From NCBI RefSeq assembly GCF_014884965.1, contig NZ_JABTBO010000004.1, forward strand, positions 49,876 through 113,875: a stretch of DNA of 64,000 nt, in the 5' to 3' direction. The position numbers and the translations under genes are program-made. How positions within the stretch are numbered: the stretch's first letter is position 1; every line of letters begins with the position of its first letter. A model generated the notes under the pieces. It was not told the DNA's origin. It worked only from the letters and a program-made list of their open reading frames with translations, and ran no database searches. Below are positions 41,428 through 50,082 of this stretch, piece after piece. The stretch is from Spirabiliibacterium mucosae (GTDB taxonomy: Bacteria > Pseudomonadota > Gammaproteobacteria > Enterobacterales > Pasteurellaceae).

Positions 41428-41637
41428 ATGCAAGTTCGTGTTTTTAAACGCTACAACCCTTTGCAAATCGCCCGCTACGTGACCATCTTGTTCACCGGCA
41501 GCTTCTTCATCCGCGGCATCGGCCTATTCGAATTCCGCCACGGCAAAATCATCTCCCCCAAAGTGAAAAACCTGAAAAAATTCAGCGTCATGAGCGAGGT
41601 CAACAAACAAATCAAAACCCTCACTGCTTTGAGTTAA
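41428..41637 (+). CDS. Small basic protein of unknown function
   Basis: I do not recognise this 69-residue product. ATG 41428 follows an AGGAG site. The sequence begins MQVRVFKRYNPLQIARYVTI and continues LFTGSFFIRGIGLFEFRHGK, so a moderately hydrophobic middle lies between basic ends. It is Lys/Arg-rich, with few acidic residues. It stands alone between aroG and the autotransporter. A TATACT about 70 bases upstream could be its -10 element. Good codon use and the ribosome site favour a real gene. Confidence 0.7.
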   Translation: MQVRVFKRYNPLQIARYVTILFTGSFFIRGIGLFEFRHGKIISPKVKNLKKFSVMSEVNKQIKTLTALS

Positions 41638-41805
41638 CTTCATTCAACACCATCCTAATTCTGAGGTTGGTGTTGGACAATTGCCTAAAAATCCAAAAAA
41701 GCCCTTTTTTTGTCTCAAAATGCGCAATTAATTGCACATAGACTTTATTTTGTGCAAAAAATAGTGATAATAGAGCCCAAATTTTGAGCTATTGAGGATA
41801 TTCTT

Positions 41806-44041
41806 ATGCAAAAAACATTGATTGCTAGTGCTATTTGCGCGCTGGCAGTGGCTGCAGGTGCTCATGCTGCGGCTGGCCCAAACGGAACAAACGACATTAC
41901 TGCAGGCACCAAAGAGAATCCAGAAAGTCCGCAATCATATTGTGCTAATCACAACTGTAACTTCAGTGTGGCCTGGAAAGGCGATGATTTGATTTTGCAA
42001 AGTGATTATGTTTCCAGTGCGGGTGCTAAGCGCATCGTATTTAAAGACTATGCTAAAAAACTGCCTGTGGAAGCCCAACAACTCAAAGCTAAAATACGTG
42101 AGATTCGTAATAAGCCAGATGTAACCGAAGAGGATATAGATAGCATTAAGGTTAAGTTAAAATGGACGGGGCGAGTGTATCAAGGGGATGAAAAAGACCA
42201 TGATGAAGGCACATTTGAATTTGATTTTGCCCCTGCGGGTGTAAACACGGAGAATAAAACCATCACAGTGCCTGCAACTGATAGCGGATCGAAAGCGGTA
42301 TTTGATATCAAACAAGACAACGGGAAAAACGCGTTTGTATTTAACGAAAAGAAAGTGAAGGGGCTAAAACATCGATCAAAGACAGCCTTGAAAACAAGCC
42401 AGCGCCTGCAAAACCTGTTGACCCCGCACCAGCACCTGCTGAGCCAATCCCAGCGGATGATAATAAAATAAAGATGAAAGTGCGATTGAGCCAACAGTAC
42501 CATCACAACCTAATATAGAAGCACCAAAAATTGAAGCTCCAGAAGCTGAGAATCCAAAAGCTGATGAAGCAAAACCAGAAGAGCCAAAACCTGAAGAGCC
42601 TAAAGCTGATGAATCGAAACCTGAAGAGCCGAACCCAGAAGAGCCAAAAGCTGATGAGCCTAAAGTAAAGGAGCCAAAAGCTGATGAGCCTAAAGTAGAG
42701 GAGCCGAAATCAGAAGAACCAAAAGTTGAGAAACCTAAATCAGAAGAACCTAAAGTAGAGGAGCCTAAAGCAGAGGAGCCGAAGCCAGAAGAACCAAAAG
42801 CTGAGGAACCTAAAGTAGAGGAGCCTAAAGCAGAGGAACCTAAATCGGAAGAGCAAAAAGTTGAGGAGTCTAAAGCCGAGGAATCTAAAGTAGAAGAGTC
42901 TAAAGCGGATAAACCGAAATCTGAAGAGCAAAAAGCTGAGGAGCCTAAAGACGGGGAATCTAAAGTAGAGGAGCCTAAAGCAGAGGAACCTAAAGTAGAG
43001 AAACCTAAATCTGAAGAGCAAAAAGTTGAGGAGTCTAAAGCAGAAGAACCTAAATCAGAAGAACCAAAAGCTGAGGAAACCAAAGCTGAAGATCAGGTAG
43101 TCGAAAATGATACGCAGATTCAAAGTGCGGTTGAGCCTAAGAGCGATAAATTAATACCTTCAGTGAGTGCTCGTGATTCTCGTTTTGTTAATGCCGCATT
43201 GCTAGGATCTACGTTGTGGCAGCTAGAAATGAATGATGTCAACAAACGTCTAGGTGATCTCCATTTTGCGCAAGGCAATGAGGGATTATGGTTGCGCAGT
43301 TATGGTGGAAAATATAGCCTAGACTACCACATTAAAGACCGCGCTTTTACTAGCCAAAATCACTTTGCTGCTGTGCAGCTTGGTTACGACCGCACTTTAG
43401 ATGCACATATTCGCAGTGGTTTGGCAGTGAGCGTGGTGAAAGGCAAGGCTAAGCTTAATCAATGGGCGCAAAATGCACAACTTGTCGGTGTAACAGGTTA
43501 CACAACCTACACCCCAAATGAAGCCGACTACATTGATGTGGTGGCGAAAGTGGCACAACTACAACAGAAAATAGCGGGCAACCGCCTTGCATTATGGGGT
43601 GTGGCTTTCAGCACTGAGTACGGCCACAAATTCACATTGAGTGAGCACTGGTTTGCAACACCGAATGCAGAGTTAACGCTCGGTTATCTGCAGGGGGGTG
43701 ATGTTAACATTGAGGGGCACCACTATCAACAACGCAGCAATACCCACTGGAGCGCACGCGCAGGCGTGAATCTAGGCTATGCGTATAATATGGGTAACAT
43801 TATGCTGAAAGCCTCAGTACAGCATGAGGCTAACAACCGTCTAAAATTGATTCTTGATAACGGCGCTAATGACGCCTATCAGCACAGCATTGATTTGAGC
43901 GGAACCCAACTGCGCCTAGGGCTTGGTGGCACTCATGACTTAGGCCATAACACCTATGTCTATTACAACATAGAAAAATCTGCCAAAGGCAAACTCCACC
44001 TTCACTGGCGCACTGATATAGGCCTGCGTTACAGTTTTTAA
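41806..44041 (+). pseudogene. Autotransporter with Pro-Glu-Lys repeat stalk; two frameshifts
   Basis: Likely surface protein secreted by its own C-terminal barrel. ATG 41806 opens a signal peptide ending AGAHAAAG. The passenger is short (about 170 residues after cleavage), has a Cys pair in YCANHNCNFS, and shows no beta-helix repeats. A Pro/Ala stretch leads into 38 pentapeptide repeats, then a barrel beginning near 43160 (GLWLRSYGGKYSLDYHIKD) and ending LRYSF, a typical outer-membrane final Phe. The first frame stops at 42471. One missing G near 42361-42363 and one missing A near 42463-42470 restore a single frame of about 745 residues. It could be decayed, phase-variable or misread. Confidence 0.82.
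42524..43093 (+). repeat. Tandem 15-base repeat coding 38 Pro-Lys-x-Glu-Glu units
   Basis: The 570 bases translate into 38 consecutive pentapeptides of the form PKxEE (variants PKVEE, PKAEE, PKSEE, SKVEE, QKVEE, PKADE). The DNA repeats imperfectly every 15 bases (GAGCCTAAAGCAGAG type). Because 15 is a multiple of three, gain or loss of units keeps the frame. The product would be an extended, highly charged stalk between passenger and barrel. Confidence 0.93.
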
Positions 44042-44051
44042 ATAAAATCAG

Positions 44052-44078
44052 AAACCGCACTTTAAAGTGCGGTTTTTT
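44052..44078 (+). terminator. Uptake-signal palindrome after the autotransporter
   Basis: AAACCGCACTTT (44052-44063) is followed at once by AAAGTGCGGTTT (44064-44075) and more Ts. Confidence 0.85.
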
Positions 44079-44157
44079 GTGTTTGATGCAATAAACATTA
44101 TTACTTTAGTTGATTGTTTTGTATACTATAAGGAATCATTCACTATTGGGTTTACTT

Positions 44158-44994
44158 ATGAATAAATCAATTGAGCTTGTGCAATTAGAACAAAGTATTC
44201 GTGAACGTTACGAAAAATTGAGTAAGCGCTTAAAGCAAGTGGCTAAGTATATCTTGGACAATCCCAATAGTGTGGTTTTTGATACTGTTGCGGTGATTTC
44301 TGAACGTGCTCAGGTGCCGCCATCAACGCTTATCCGCTTTGCTAATGCCTTTGGTTATGGTGGCTTTAATGAGATGAAAGCGATTTTTCGCAATAATCTG
44401 ATTGAGGAAACAGTAAACTACAGTGAACGTGTTCAATTAGTTGATAAAATTGACCCTGAAAATACGCTTGATAGCTCCCCAAAAAATTTATTGGGTGTAT
44501 TTGCCAAGGCCAATACACAAGCCCTTATTCAATTAGAAAGCGAAACGAGCGATACGCTATTAAAAAGTGCGGTTGAGTTAATTGATAAAGCGAACAATAT
44601 TTATATTATTGGCATGAAGCGCTCTTTTAGTATCGCATCTTATTTAAAATACGCCTTAAATCATCTAAATTGCAGAGCGTATATTATTGATGGCTTCGGC
44701 GGGATGTTTGAAGAACAATTGAACCTGATTAAACCTGGTGATGCCGTTATTGCGATTAGTTTTTCACCTTATGCTAAGGAAACATTGAGCGCGATTGCTG
44801 ATGAAGCACGATACCGCAAAGTTGGCAAAATTGCGATGACAGACAGCCAAATTAGCCCGCTGGTTGACTTTGCGGATATTGCCTTTGTGGTGAAAGAGGC
44901 GCAAGTCAGCGGCTTTCGCTCACAATGCGCCACCATGACGTTGGCTCAAACATTGGCGATTGCGTTGGCGTTTAAACGCAATCGCAAGATGTAA
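44158..44994 (+). CDS. RpiR-family regulator, probably of the inositol locus
   Basis: Transcription factor of 278 residues. The N-terminal HTH_6 domain (YEKLSKRLKQVAKYILDN; VISERAQVPPSTLIRFANAF) is followed by a SIS sugar-phosphate domain (NIYIIGMKRSFSIASYLKYA; GDAVIAISFSPYAKETLSAI). ATG 44158 is chosen by domain start; the ribosome site there is weak. It ends ten bases before the convergent iolB stop. Placement beside iolB and iolA suggests it senses an inositol catabolite, which is an inference. An uptake signal within it reads KSAVEL. Confidence 0.88.
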   Translation: MNKSIELVQLEQSIRERYEKLSKRLKQVAKYILDNPNSVVFDTVAVISERAQVPPSTLIRFANAFGYGGFNEMKAIFRNNLIEETVNYSERVQLVDKIDPENTLDSSPKNLLGVFAKANTQALIQLESETSDTLLKSAVELIDKANNIYIIGMKRSFSIASYLKYALNHLNCRAYIIDGFGGMFEEQLNLIKPGDAVIAISFSPYAKETLSAIADEARYRKVGKIAMTDSQISPLVDFADIAFVVKEAQVSGFRSQCATMTLAQTLAIALAFKRNRKM

Positions 44995-45003
44995 TAACTT
45001 GAA

Positions 45004-45825
45004 TTATTTAAATTTATTTTCGTATTCTGGCGTATTAATCCAAGCGTGGTCTTTTTCCCATGTGAATTTCCATTTGCGCACTGGCCCTGCCATGACATTT
45101 AAATAATAATTGTCATAACCGGCTAGGGTTGCTACAGGGTGGTAGCCTTTAGGCACTTTAACCACATCACCATCATAAACAGCCATACATTCATCTAAAG
45201 TGCGGTCATCCGTGTAAACGCGCTGCAGGCAAAAACCGCTGGCCGGATGAATGCGATGATAATAAGTCTCTTCAAGGTAGGTTTCCTGATCTGAGTGTTT
45301 TTGATCATGCTTATGGCTTGGGTAAGAGCTGGTGTTGCCCTCATCTGTGTACACTTCAACAACCAATAAGGCATCAGCAGGTTCTGTTTCAGGCAAGATA
45401 TTGTGAACAAGACGTTTGTTGTTGCCAAAACCGCGTTGCTCCACTCCCACATCATCAGGCGTGATGACCCGAACTGGCAAGCTGCCTTGGCTTGGCGCAC
45501 GACAGATGGCGATTTCTGCTTCACTTACGCTGTTGATTGAAACGGTTTTGTTATGCGGAACATAAAGGGAATAAGGCGGCACCTTCTCAAAAGGAGAAGT
45601 GCGGTTGCCTAAGTTTTCATACTCAACGCCATCGACAGTAAATGAAGCGTAGCCTGAAATCATAACAAAGCAGGCCTCGGTGCTTTGGGTGTCAACAGTA
45701 ATTTGCTGTTTTTTTTCCAAGTGGAGTAGTTCAAATCCCACGTAGTCCCAATGGGCATTTGCTGGCGTGATTTGTTGGCGATAGCCATTGGTTACATTTT
45801 GTGATTTTGAGAGTAATTTGCTCAT
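45004..45825 (-). CDS. iolB: 5-deoxy-glucuronate isomerase
   Basis: Converts 5-deoxy-glucuronate to 2-deoxy-5-keto-gluconate in myo-inositol breakdown. It has 273 residues in a bicupin fold. Family features are PPYSLYVPHNKTVSI, the metal-binding SSYPSHKHDQ with downstream Glu in TYLEETYYHRIHP, and VPKGYHPVATLAGYDNYYLN. The ribosome site GAGGAGAC precedes ATG 45825. It is divergent from iolA and convergent with the RpiR gene. Its partners iolC, iolD and iolE are not in the window. Confidence 0.94.
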   Translation of the reverse strand: MSKLLSKSQNVTNGYRQQITPANAHWDYVGFELLHLEKKQQITVDTQSTEACFVMISGYASFTVDGVEYENLGNRTSPFEKVPPYSLYVPHNKTVSINSVSEAEIAICRAPSQGSLPVRVITPDDVGVEQRGFGNNKRLVHNILPETEPADALLVVEVYTDEGNTSSYPSHKHDQKHSDQETYLEETYYHRIHPASGFCLQRVYTDDRTLDECMAVYDGDVVKVPKGYHPVATLAGYDNYYLNVMAGPVRKWKFTWEKDHAWINTPEYENKFK

Positions 45826-45901
45826 ATCGTCTCCTCGCTATTTAGGGCTATAAGCAGTATAGGGGATGAAGCCGATATCGGGTAGTGTCTTTTCCTCAAG
45901 A

Positions 45902-45983
45902 TTTTATCTGGATCACAAAAATGAAACAAAAATTTCATTTCGTGCAAATTCTATTGAAAAAAAATTTCACTATGATGTAGTAT
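45902..45983 (+). promoter_or_regulatory. Divergent iolB-iolA control region with two palindromes
   Basis: ATGAAA-N6-TTTCAT (45921-45938) and TGAAA-N5-TTTCA (45955-45969) are near-identical palindromes. The second overlaps a possible -35 TTGAAA (45954-45959), paired with TAGTAT (45978-45983) at 18 bases. They fit the GAAA-N-TTTC style of some RpiR operators, so repression by the neighbouring RpiR protein is inferred. TTTTATCTGGATCACA (45902-45917) resembles a degenerate CRP site. Confidence 0.5.
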
Positions 45984-46031
45984 GAAACACACAGTGGCTA
46001 GAATAATTGAAATAGTTAAAAGGGGGAGACG

Positions 46032-47546
46032 ATGAACCAATCCATTACCAACTTTGTCAACGGTGAAATGAAAGAAAGCCAAAGCACGCGCTTTTCACCT
46101 GTTTTCAACCCAGCAACGGGTGAGCAAATCAACCAAGTTACTTTGAGCAAGCCTGAAGAGATTGAAGAGGCCATTGCTGCCGCCCACGCTGCCTTTCCTG
46201 CGTGGTCTGCGCTTTCACCATTAAAACGCGCGAGAATTTTATTTAAATTCAAAGAACTGCTTGAGAAAAACTTTGATGCCTTGGCAAAATTAATCACCTC
46301 TGAACATGGCAAAATTTATTCCGATTCCATCGGTGAACTCACCCGTGGCCTTGAGGTTGTGGAGTTTGCAACAGGCATACCGCACTTATTGAAAGGCGAA
46401 TTTTCTGCCAATGTTGGCACAGGGATCGACAGCCATTCCATCATGCAACCGCTAGGCGTTGTGGCCGGCATCACGCCATTTAATTTCCCTGCAATGGTGC
46501 CGATGTGGATGTTCCCGATTGCGCTGGCGTGTGGTAACACCTTTGTCTTAAAACCGTCTGAAAAAGATCCTTCACTTTCATTGCGTTTAGCTGAGCTTTT
46601 AAAAGAAGCTGGATTGCCTGATGGCGTGTTTAATGTTGTGCAAGGGGATAAAGAAGCCGTTGATGTGTTACTCACGGACGCGCGCGTGCAGGCTGTCAGC
46701 TTTGTAGGTTCCACACCGATTGCGCAATACATCTACGCCACCGGCTCTGCCAACGGCAAGCGCGTGCAAGCCTTGGGTGGCGCGAAAAATCACGCATTGA
46801 TTATGCCAGATGCCGATATTGAAATGACAGCCAATGCACTGCTGGGTGCCGCATTTGGTGCCGCGGGTGAGCGCTGCATGGCGTTGTCGGTTGCGGTCAC
46901 AACCGATGACAGTGTCGCGGACAAATTAATCGAAGCATTAAAACCGAAAGTTGAAGCACTCAAAATCGGCCCAGGCATTTTGCCAGAAGGTGAAAAAGAA
47001 AATGACATGGGGCCACTGATTTCTAAAGAGCACTTAAAACGTGTTTCAGATTACGTGACACAAGGCATTGAAGCGGGCGCAACAGCTGTTGTTGACGGCC
47101 GCGGCTTTAAAGTTTCAGGCTGTGAAAATGGCTATTTTATTGGTGGAACCTTACTTGATCACGTCACCACAGACATGCAAGTCTACCAAGATGAAATTTT
47201 TGGCCCTGTGTTGTGTGTGGTGCGAGCCAGTGATTACGCCAGTGCAATTAAATTGATCAATGAACATCAATACGGCAATGGCAGTGCGATTTTCACCAGC
47301 GATGGTGATGCCGCCCGACAATACAGTCAAGACGTTCAAGCCGGCATGGTGGGGATTAATATTCCAATTCCTGTGCCGATGGCATTCCACTGTTTCGGCG
47401 GATGGAAATCCTCAATTTTTGGCCCGCTGAATGTGTATGGCACCGATGGCGTTCGTTTTTACACCAAAATGAAAACCATCACCAGCCGCTGGCCAAATCA
47501 CAATGTCAGAGAACAAGGCGCGGCATTTAGCATGCCAACCTTATAA
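46032..47546 (+). CDS. iolA: Methylmalonate/malonate-semialdehyde dehydrogenase (acylating)
   Basis: CoA-dependent aldehyde dehydrogenase that turns malonate semialdehyde into acetyl-CoA, the last step of inositol use. It has 504 residues. The nucleophile is Cys282 in GAAGERCMALSVAV. FNFPAMVPMWMFPIALACGN and CFGGWKSSIFGPLNVYG are typical of the MMSDH/IolA group. The ribosome site AAAGGGGGAGACG precedes ATG 46032. It leads an operon running through the dehydrogenase and probably the transporter. Confidence 0.93.
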   Translation: MNQSITNFVNGEMKESQSTRFSPVFNPATGEQINQVTLSKPEEIEEAIAAAHAAFPAWSALSPLKRARILFKFKELLEKNFDALAKLITSEHGKIYSDSIGELTRGLEVVEFATGIPHLLKGEFSANVGTGIDSHSIMQPLGVVAGITPFNFPAMVPMWMFPIALACGNTFVLKPSEKDPSLSLRLAELLKEAGLPDGVFNVVQGDKEAVDVLLTDARVQAVSFVGSTPIAQYIYATGSANGKRVQALGGAKNHALIMPDADIEMTANALLGAAFGAAGERCMALSVAVTTDDSVADKLIEALKPKVEALKIGPGILPEGEKENDMGPLISKEHLKRVSDYVTQGIEAGATAVVDGRGFKVSGCENGYFIGGTLLDHVTTDMQVYQDEIFGPVLCVVRASDYASAIKLINEHQYGNGSAIFTSDGDAARQYSQDVQAGMVGINIPIPVPMAFHCFGGWKSSIFGPLNVYGTDGVRFYTKMKTITSRWPNHNVREQGAAFSMPTL

Positions 47547-47610
47547 TAGCAACGCAGAGAAGGGCAATCGCCCTTCTTTTGTCTATCGACTACTGCTTGA
47601 GGTTAATACT

Positions 47611-48738
47611 ATGAAAAAAGTTAAAGTGGGTTTAATCGGCACCGGGTATATTGGTCGCTGTCATGCAATTGCGTATGCGCAGGCGCCGACTGTATTTAAT
47701 TTGCAAGGTGAGCTCGTGTTAGAAATGCTTGCAGAGGTCACGCCCCAATTAGCCGAGCAACGCGCAAAAGAGTTCGGTTTTAACCGTTCAACAGGGGATT
47801 GGCGCGATGTGGTGCGTGACCCGAATATTGATGTTGTTGACATTTGCACGCCGAACTTTTTGCACAAAGAAATTGCCATGGAGGCGATTAAGCACGGCAA
47901 GCACGTGTATTGCGAAAAACCACTTGCGCTGACCGCACTTGATGCCAAAGAAATGTATCAAAGCGCCAAAAACAGCGGCGTGAAAACCTTGGTGGGTTTT
48001 AATTACATGAAAAACCCCGCCAGTCAGCTTGCCAAAGAAATTATCACTCAGGGTGAAATCGGTGAAATTGTCCATTTTTATGGCACCCATAATGAGGATT
48101 ATCTAGCAAGCAGCGACACGCCACTGGATTGGCACTGCGTTAAATCCAAGGCGGGGCTAGGTGCGCTTGGTGATTTGGGAGCGCATATCGTCAATATGGC
48201 GCATTACCTTGTGGGTGAAGATATTGTCAGTGTGTGTGGGGATATGCAAACGGTGATTGCACAGCGCCCCTCACCACAAGATAAAACACAGTCACTGTGC
48301 GTTGAAAATGAAGATCAAGCCAGTGCGCTGGTGCGCTTTGCCAATGGCGTGATGGGCACAATTGAAACCTCACGGATTGCAACAGGCAGAAAAATGGGCC
48401 TATCTTATGTGGTGACAGGCACCAAAGGCGCGCTGGTCTACACTCAAGAGCGAATGGCGGAATTGAAACTATATTTGCATGGGGATGACCCAGCTAGACA
48501 AGGCTTTAAAACACTGTTAGTTGGCCCACTTCACCCTGATTATAAACCGTTTTGCATCAGTGCTGGCCATGGGATTGGATTTAATGATCAAAAAACCATT
48601 GAAATTCGTGATCTCATCGATGGTATTGCAGCGGATAAACCGATGTGGCCAGATTTTGAGGAGGGATATAAAGTTTCCACCATTCTCGAGGCGATCGCCC
48701 AATCAGCGAAAACGAGAAGCTGGGTTGATATCGCATAA
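47611..48738 (+). CDS. Gfo/Idh/MocA-family oxidoreductase (inositol dehydrogenase-like)
   Basis: NAD(P)-dependent sugar or inositol dehydrogenase of 375 residues from ATG 47611. The Rossmann motif is VGLIGTGYIGRCHAIAYA. The catalytic EKP motif is in HVYCEKPLALTALDAKEM, and the substrate region holds GALGDLGAHIVNMAHYLVG. Its place after iolA suggests oxidation of an inositol isomer (an IolG, IolX or IolW-like role), which sequence alone cannot settle. The frame is open 108 bases upstream, but that part overlaps iolA. Confidence 0.85.
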   Translation: MKKVKVGLIGTGYIGRCHAIAYAQAPTVFNLQGELVLEMLAEVTPQLAEQRAKEFGFNRSTGDWRDVVRDPNIDVVDICTPNFLHKEIAMEAIKHGKHVYCEKPLALTALDAKEMYQSAKNSGVKTLVGFNYMKNPASQLAKEIITQGEIGEIVHFYGTHNEDYLASSDTPLDWHCVKSKAGLGALGDLGAHIVNMAHYLVGEDIVSVCGDMQTVIAQRPSPQDKTQSLCVENEDQASALVRFANGVMGTIETSRIATGRKMGLSYVVTGTKGALVYTQERMAELKLYLHGDDPARQGFKTLLVGPLHPDYKPFCISAGHGIGFNDQKTIEIRDLIDGIAADKPMWPDFEEGYKVSTILEAIAQSAKTRSWVDIA

Positions 48739-49073
48739 CAGCCAGTTTGAGAAGCTGTTGTTTAACATCAGGCGCGTTTGTGTTAGGCAAATGCGCCTTA
48801 TTGTAACCGCACTTTTTAAACCGCACTTTTAGTTTTCAAGCAGCCTATTTTCAATGCAATCCCTTCTATTTTAAGCAATTTTATTTTTTCACAAAAATAA
48901 GATGCGGGTCACAATTTCAGATCTTTTTTGTTGCGAGTGAGCGCGATGAAATGATATACATCTAACTGAACTATTTATTTCAAAATTGTTTTTTATTGAA
49001 TGATATGTTCAACTTTATGTGGCGGTATTATTCAAATCAGTCATCATTTGAGCCTTTAAAAGAGGAGACAAAA
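48739..49073 (+). promoter_or_regulatory. 335-base gap: promoter region of the inositol-type ABC importer
   Basis: No gene is seen. Two direct uptake signals lie near 48806-48830. A possible promoter is TTGCGA (48931-48936) with TATACA (48955-48960), 18 bases apart. A CRP-like site TAAGATGCGGGTCACA (48898-48913) is centred about 61.5 bases before the predicted start, the classic class-I position. TGAAA and TTTCA half-sites occur at about 48948 and 48983, but no full palindrome. The ribosome site GAGGAGA lies just before 49074. Confidence 0.5.
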
Positions 49074-50018
49074 ATGAAAAAAACACTATTAACCATGATG
49101 TGCGGCGGGTTGTTGCTGGTTTCTCAATCCACGCTGGCAAAGCAACTTGTTATTGGTGCGCCAATGAATTCATTTGCCGATAAATGGCAAACCTATTTGC
49201 AAGACTCAATCAGAGATTTTGATGCGAAACACGACGATGTTGTCATTAAATTATCCGACGCCAATGGCGACCCAGCGCGTTTGTTAAACGATGTTGAAAC
49301 TTTTATTGACCAAAATGTGGATGCCTTATTGGTGGTGCCAACAGATCCAAATATTGTCAAAGTGATTGGCCGCAAAGCGCAAAAAGCCAAAATTCCGCTC
49401 ATTATTGTCAACCGCAAACCCAATGATGAAGACATGAAATATGTCACCAGCTATGTCGGCTCTGATGAAATTGAAGGTGGCCATCTTCAAGCTGAATTTA
49501 TCGCAAAAGCCCTTGACGGCAAAGCGGGTAATGCCTTGGTGCTGCTCGGTCCATTGGGACAAGATGCAGTAACCAAACGCACACAAGGCAACAAAGATAT
49601 TTTTGCAAAACACGACAATATTCGTATTGCCACCGAGCAAGAGGGCAAATGGGAGCGTAATAGAGGCTTGAGCATTGCGGAAAATGTGCTTGCAGCTAAC
49701 AAAACTATCAATGTGGTTGTCAGCAACAATGATGAAATGGCAATCGGTGCATTATTGGCATCTCGCAAGCTTGGCTTAAAAGATGAAGATATTCTGATTG
49801 TCGGCCTAGATGCAACGCCAGATGCGCTTGAGTATTTGGGCAAAGGGCTTGATGCCACCGTTTATCAATCCGCCAAAGGCCAAGGTGAAGCTGGCGCTGA
49901 GGTGGCTTATTTAGCCGCCAAAGGAGAAAAGGTCCCTGATGTGAAATGGATCCCATTTGAGCTTGTCACTCCAGATAAAAAGAAGAGTACCAAGCAAAAT
50001 ATAAATAATCAGCGCTAA
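49074..50018 (+). CDS. Sugar/inositol ABC transporter substrate-binding protein
   Basis: Periplasmic receptor of 314 residues in the ribose-type (Peripla_BP_4) family. The signal peptide ends STLA before KQLVIGAPMNSFADKWQTYL. ALLVVPTDPNIVKVIGRKAQ and VVVSNNDEMAIGALLASRKL are typical hinge and ligand regions. It is the first gene of a receptor-ATPase-permease set next to inositol genes, so inositol or a related polyol is the likely ligand. Confidence 0.9.
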   Translation: MKKTLLTMMCGGLLLVSQSTLAKQLVIGAPMNSFADKWQTYLQDSIRDFDAKHDDVVIKLSDANGDPARLLNDVETFIDQNVDALLVVPTDPNIVKVIGRKAQKAKIPLIIVNRKPNDEDMKYVTSYVGSDEIEGGHLQAEFIAKALDGKAGNALVLLGPLGQDAVTKRTQGNKDIFAKHDNIRIATEQEGKWERNRGLSIAENVLAANKTINVVVSNNDEMAIGALLASRKLGLKDEDILIVGLDATPDALEYLGKGLDATVYQSAKGQGEAGAEVAYLAAKGEKVPDVKWIPFELVTPDKKKSTKQNINNQR

Positions 50019-50082
50019 AGGGCTAGCGTTATGCGCCGGCCCTTTATTAAATCAGCTTCATGATAATTTCAAGGAGAAGAGG

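Noticed and set aside
42376..43083. Ser-rich 235-codon frame opposite the autotransporter repeat
   Set aside because: Its SSxLGSS pattern is just the complement of the PKxEE repeat; there is no promoter or ribosome site.
42524..43093. Possible CRISPR array
   Set aside because: The 15-base repeats are contiguous, coding and without spacers.
48806..48831. Terminator after the dehydrogenase gene
   Set aside because: The two uptake signals here point the same way, so they cannot form a hairpin.
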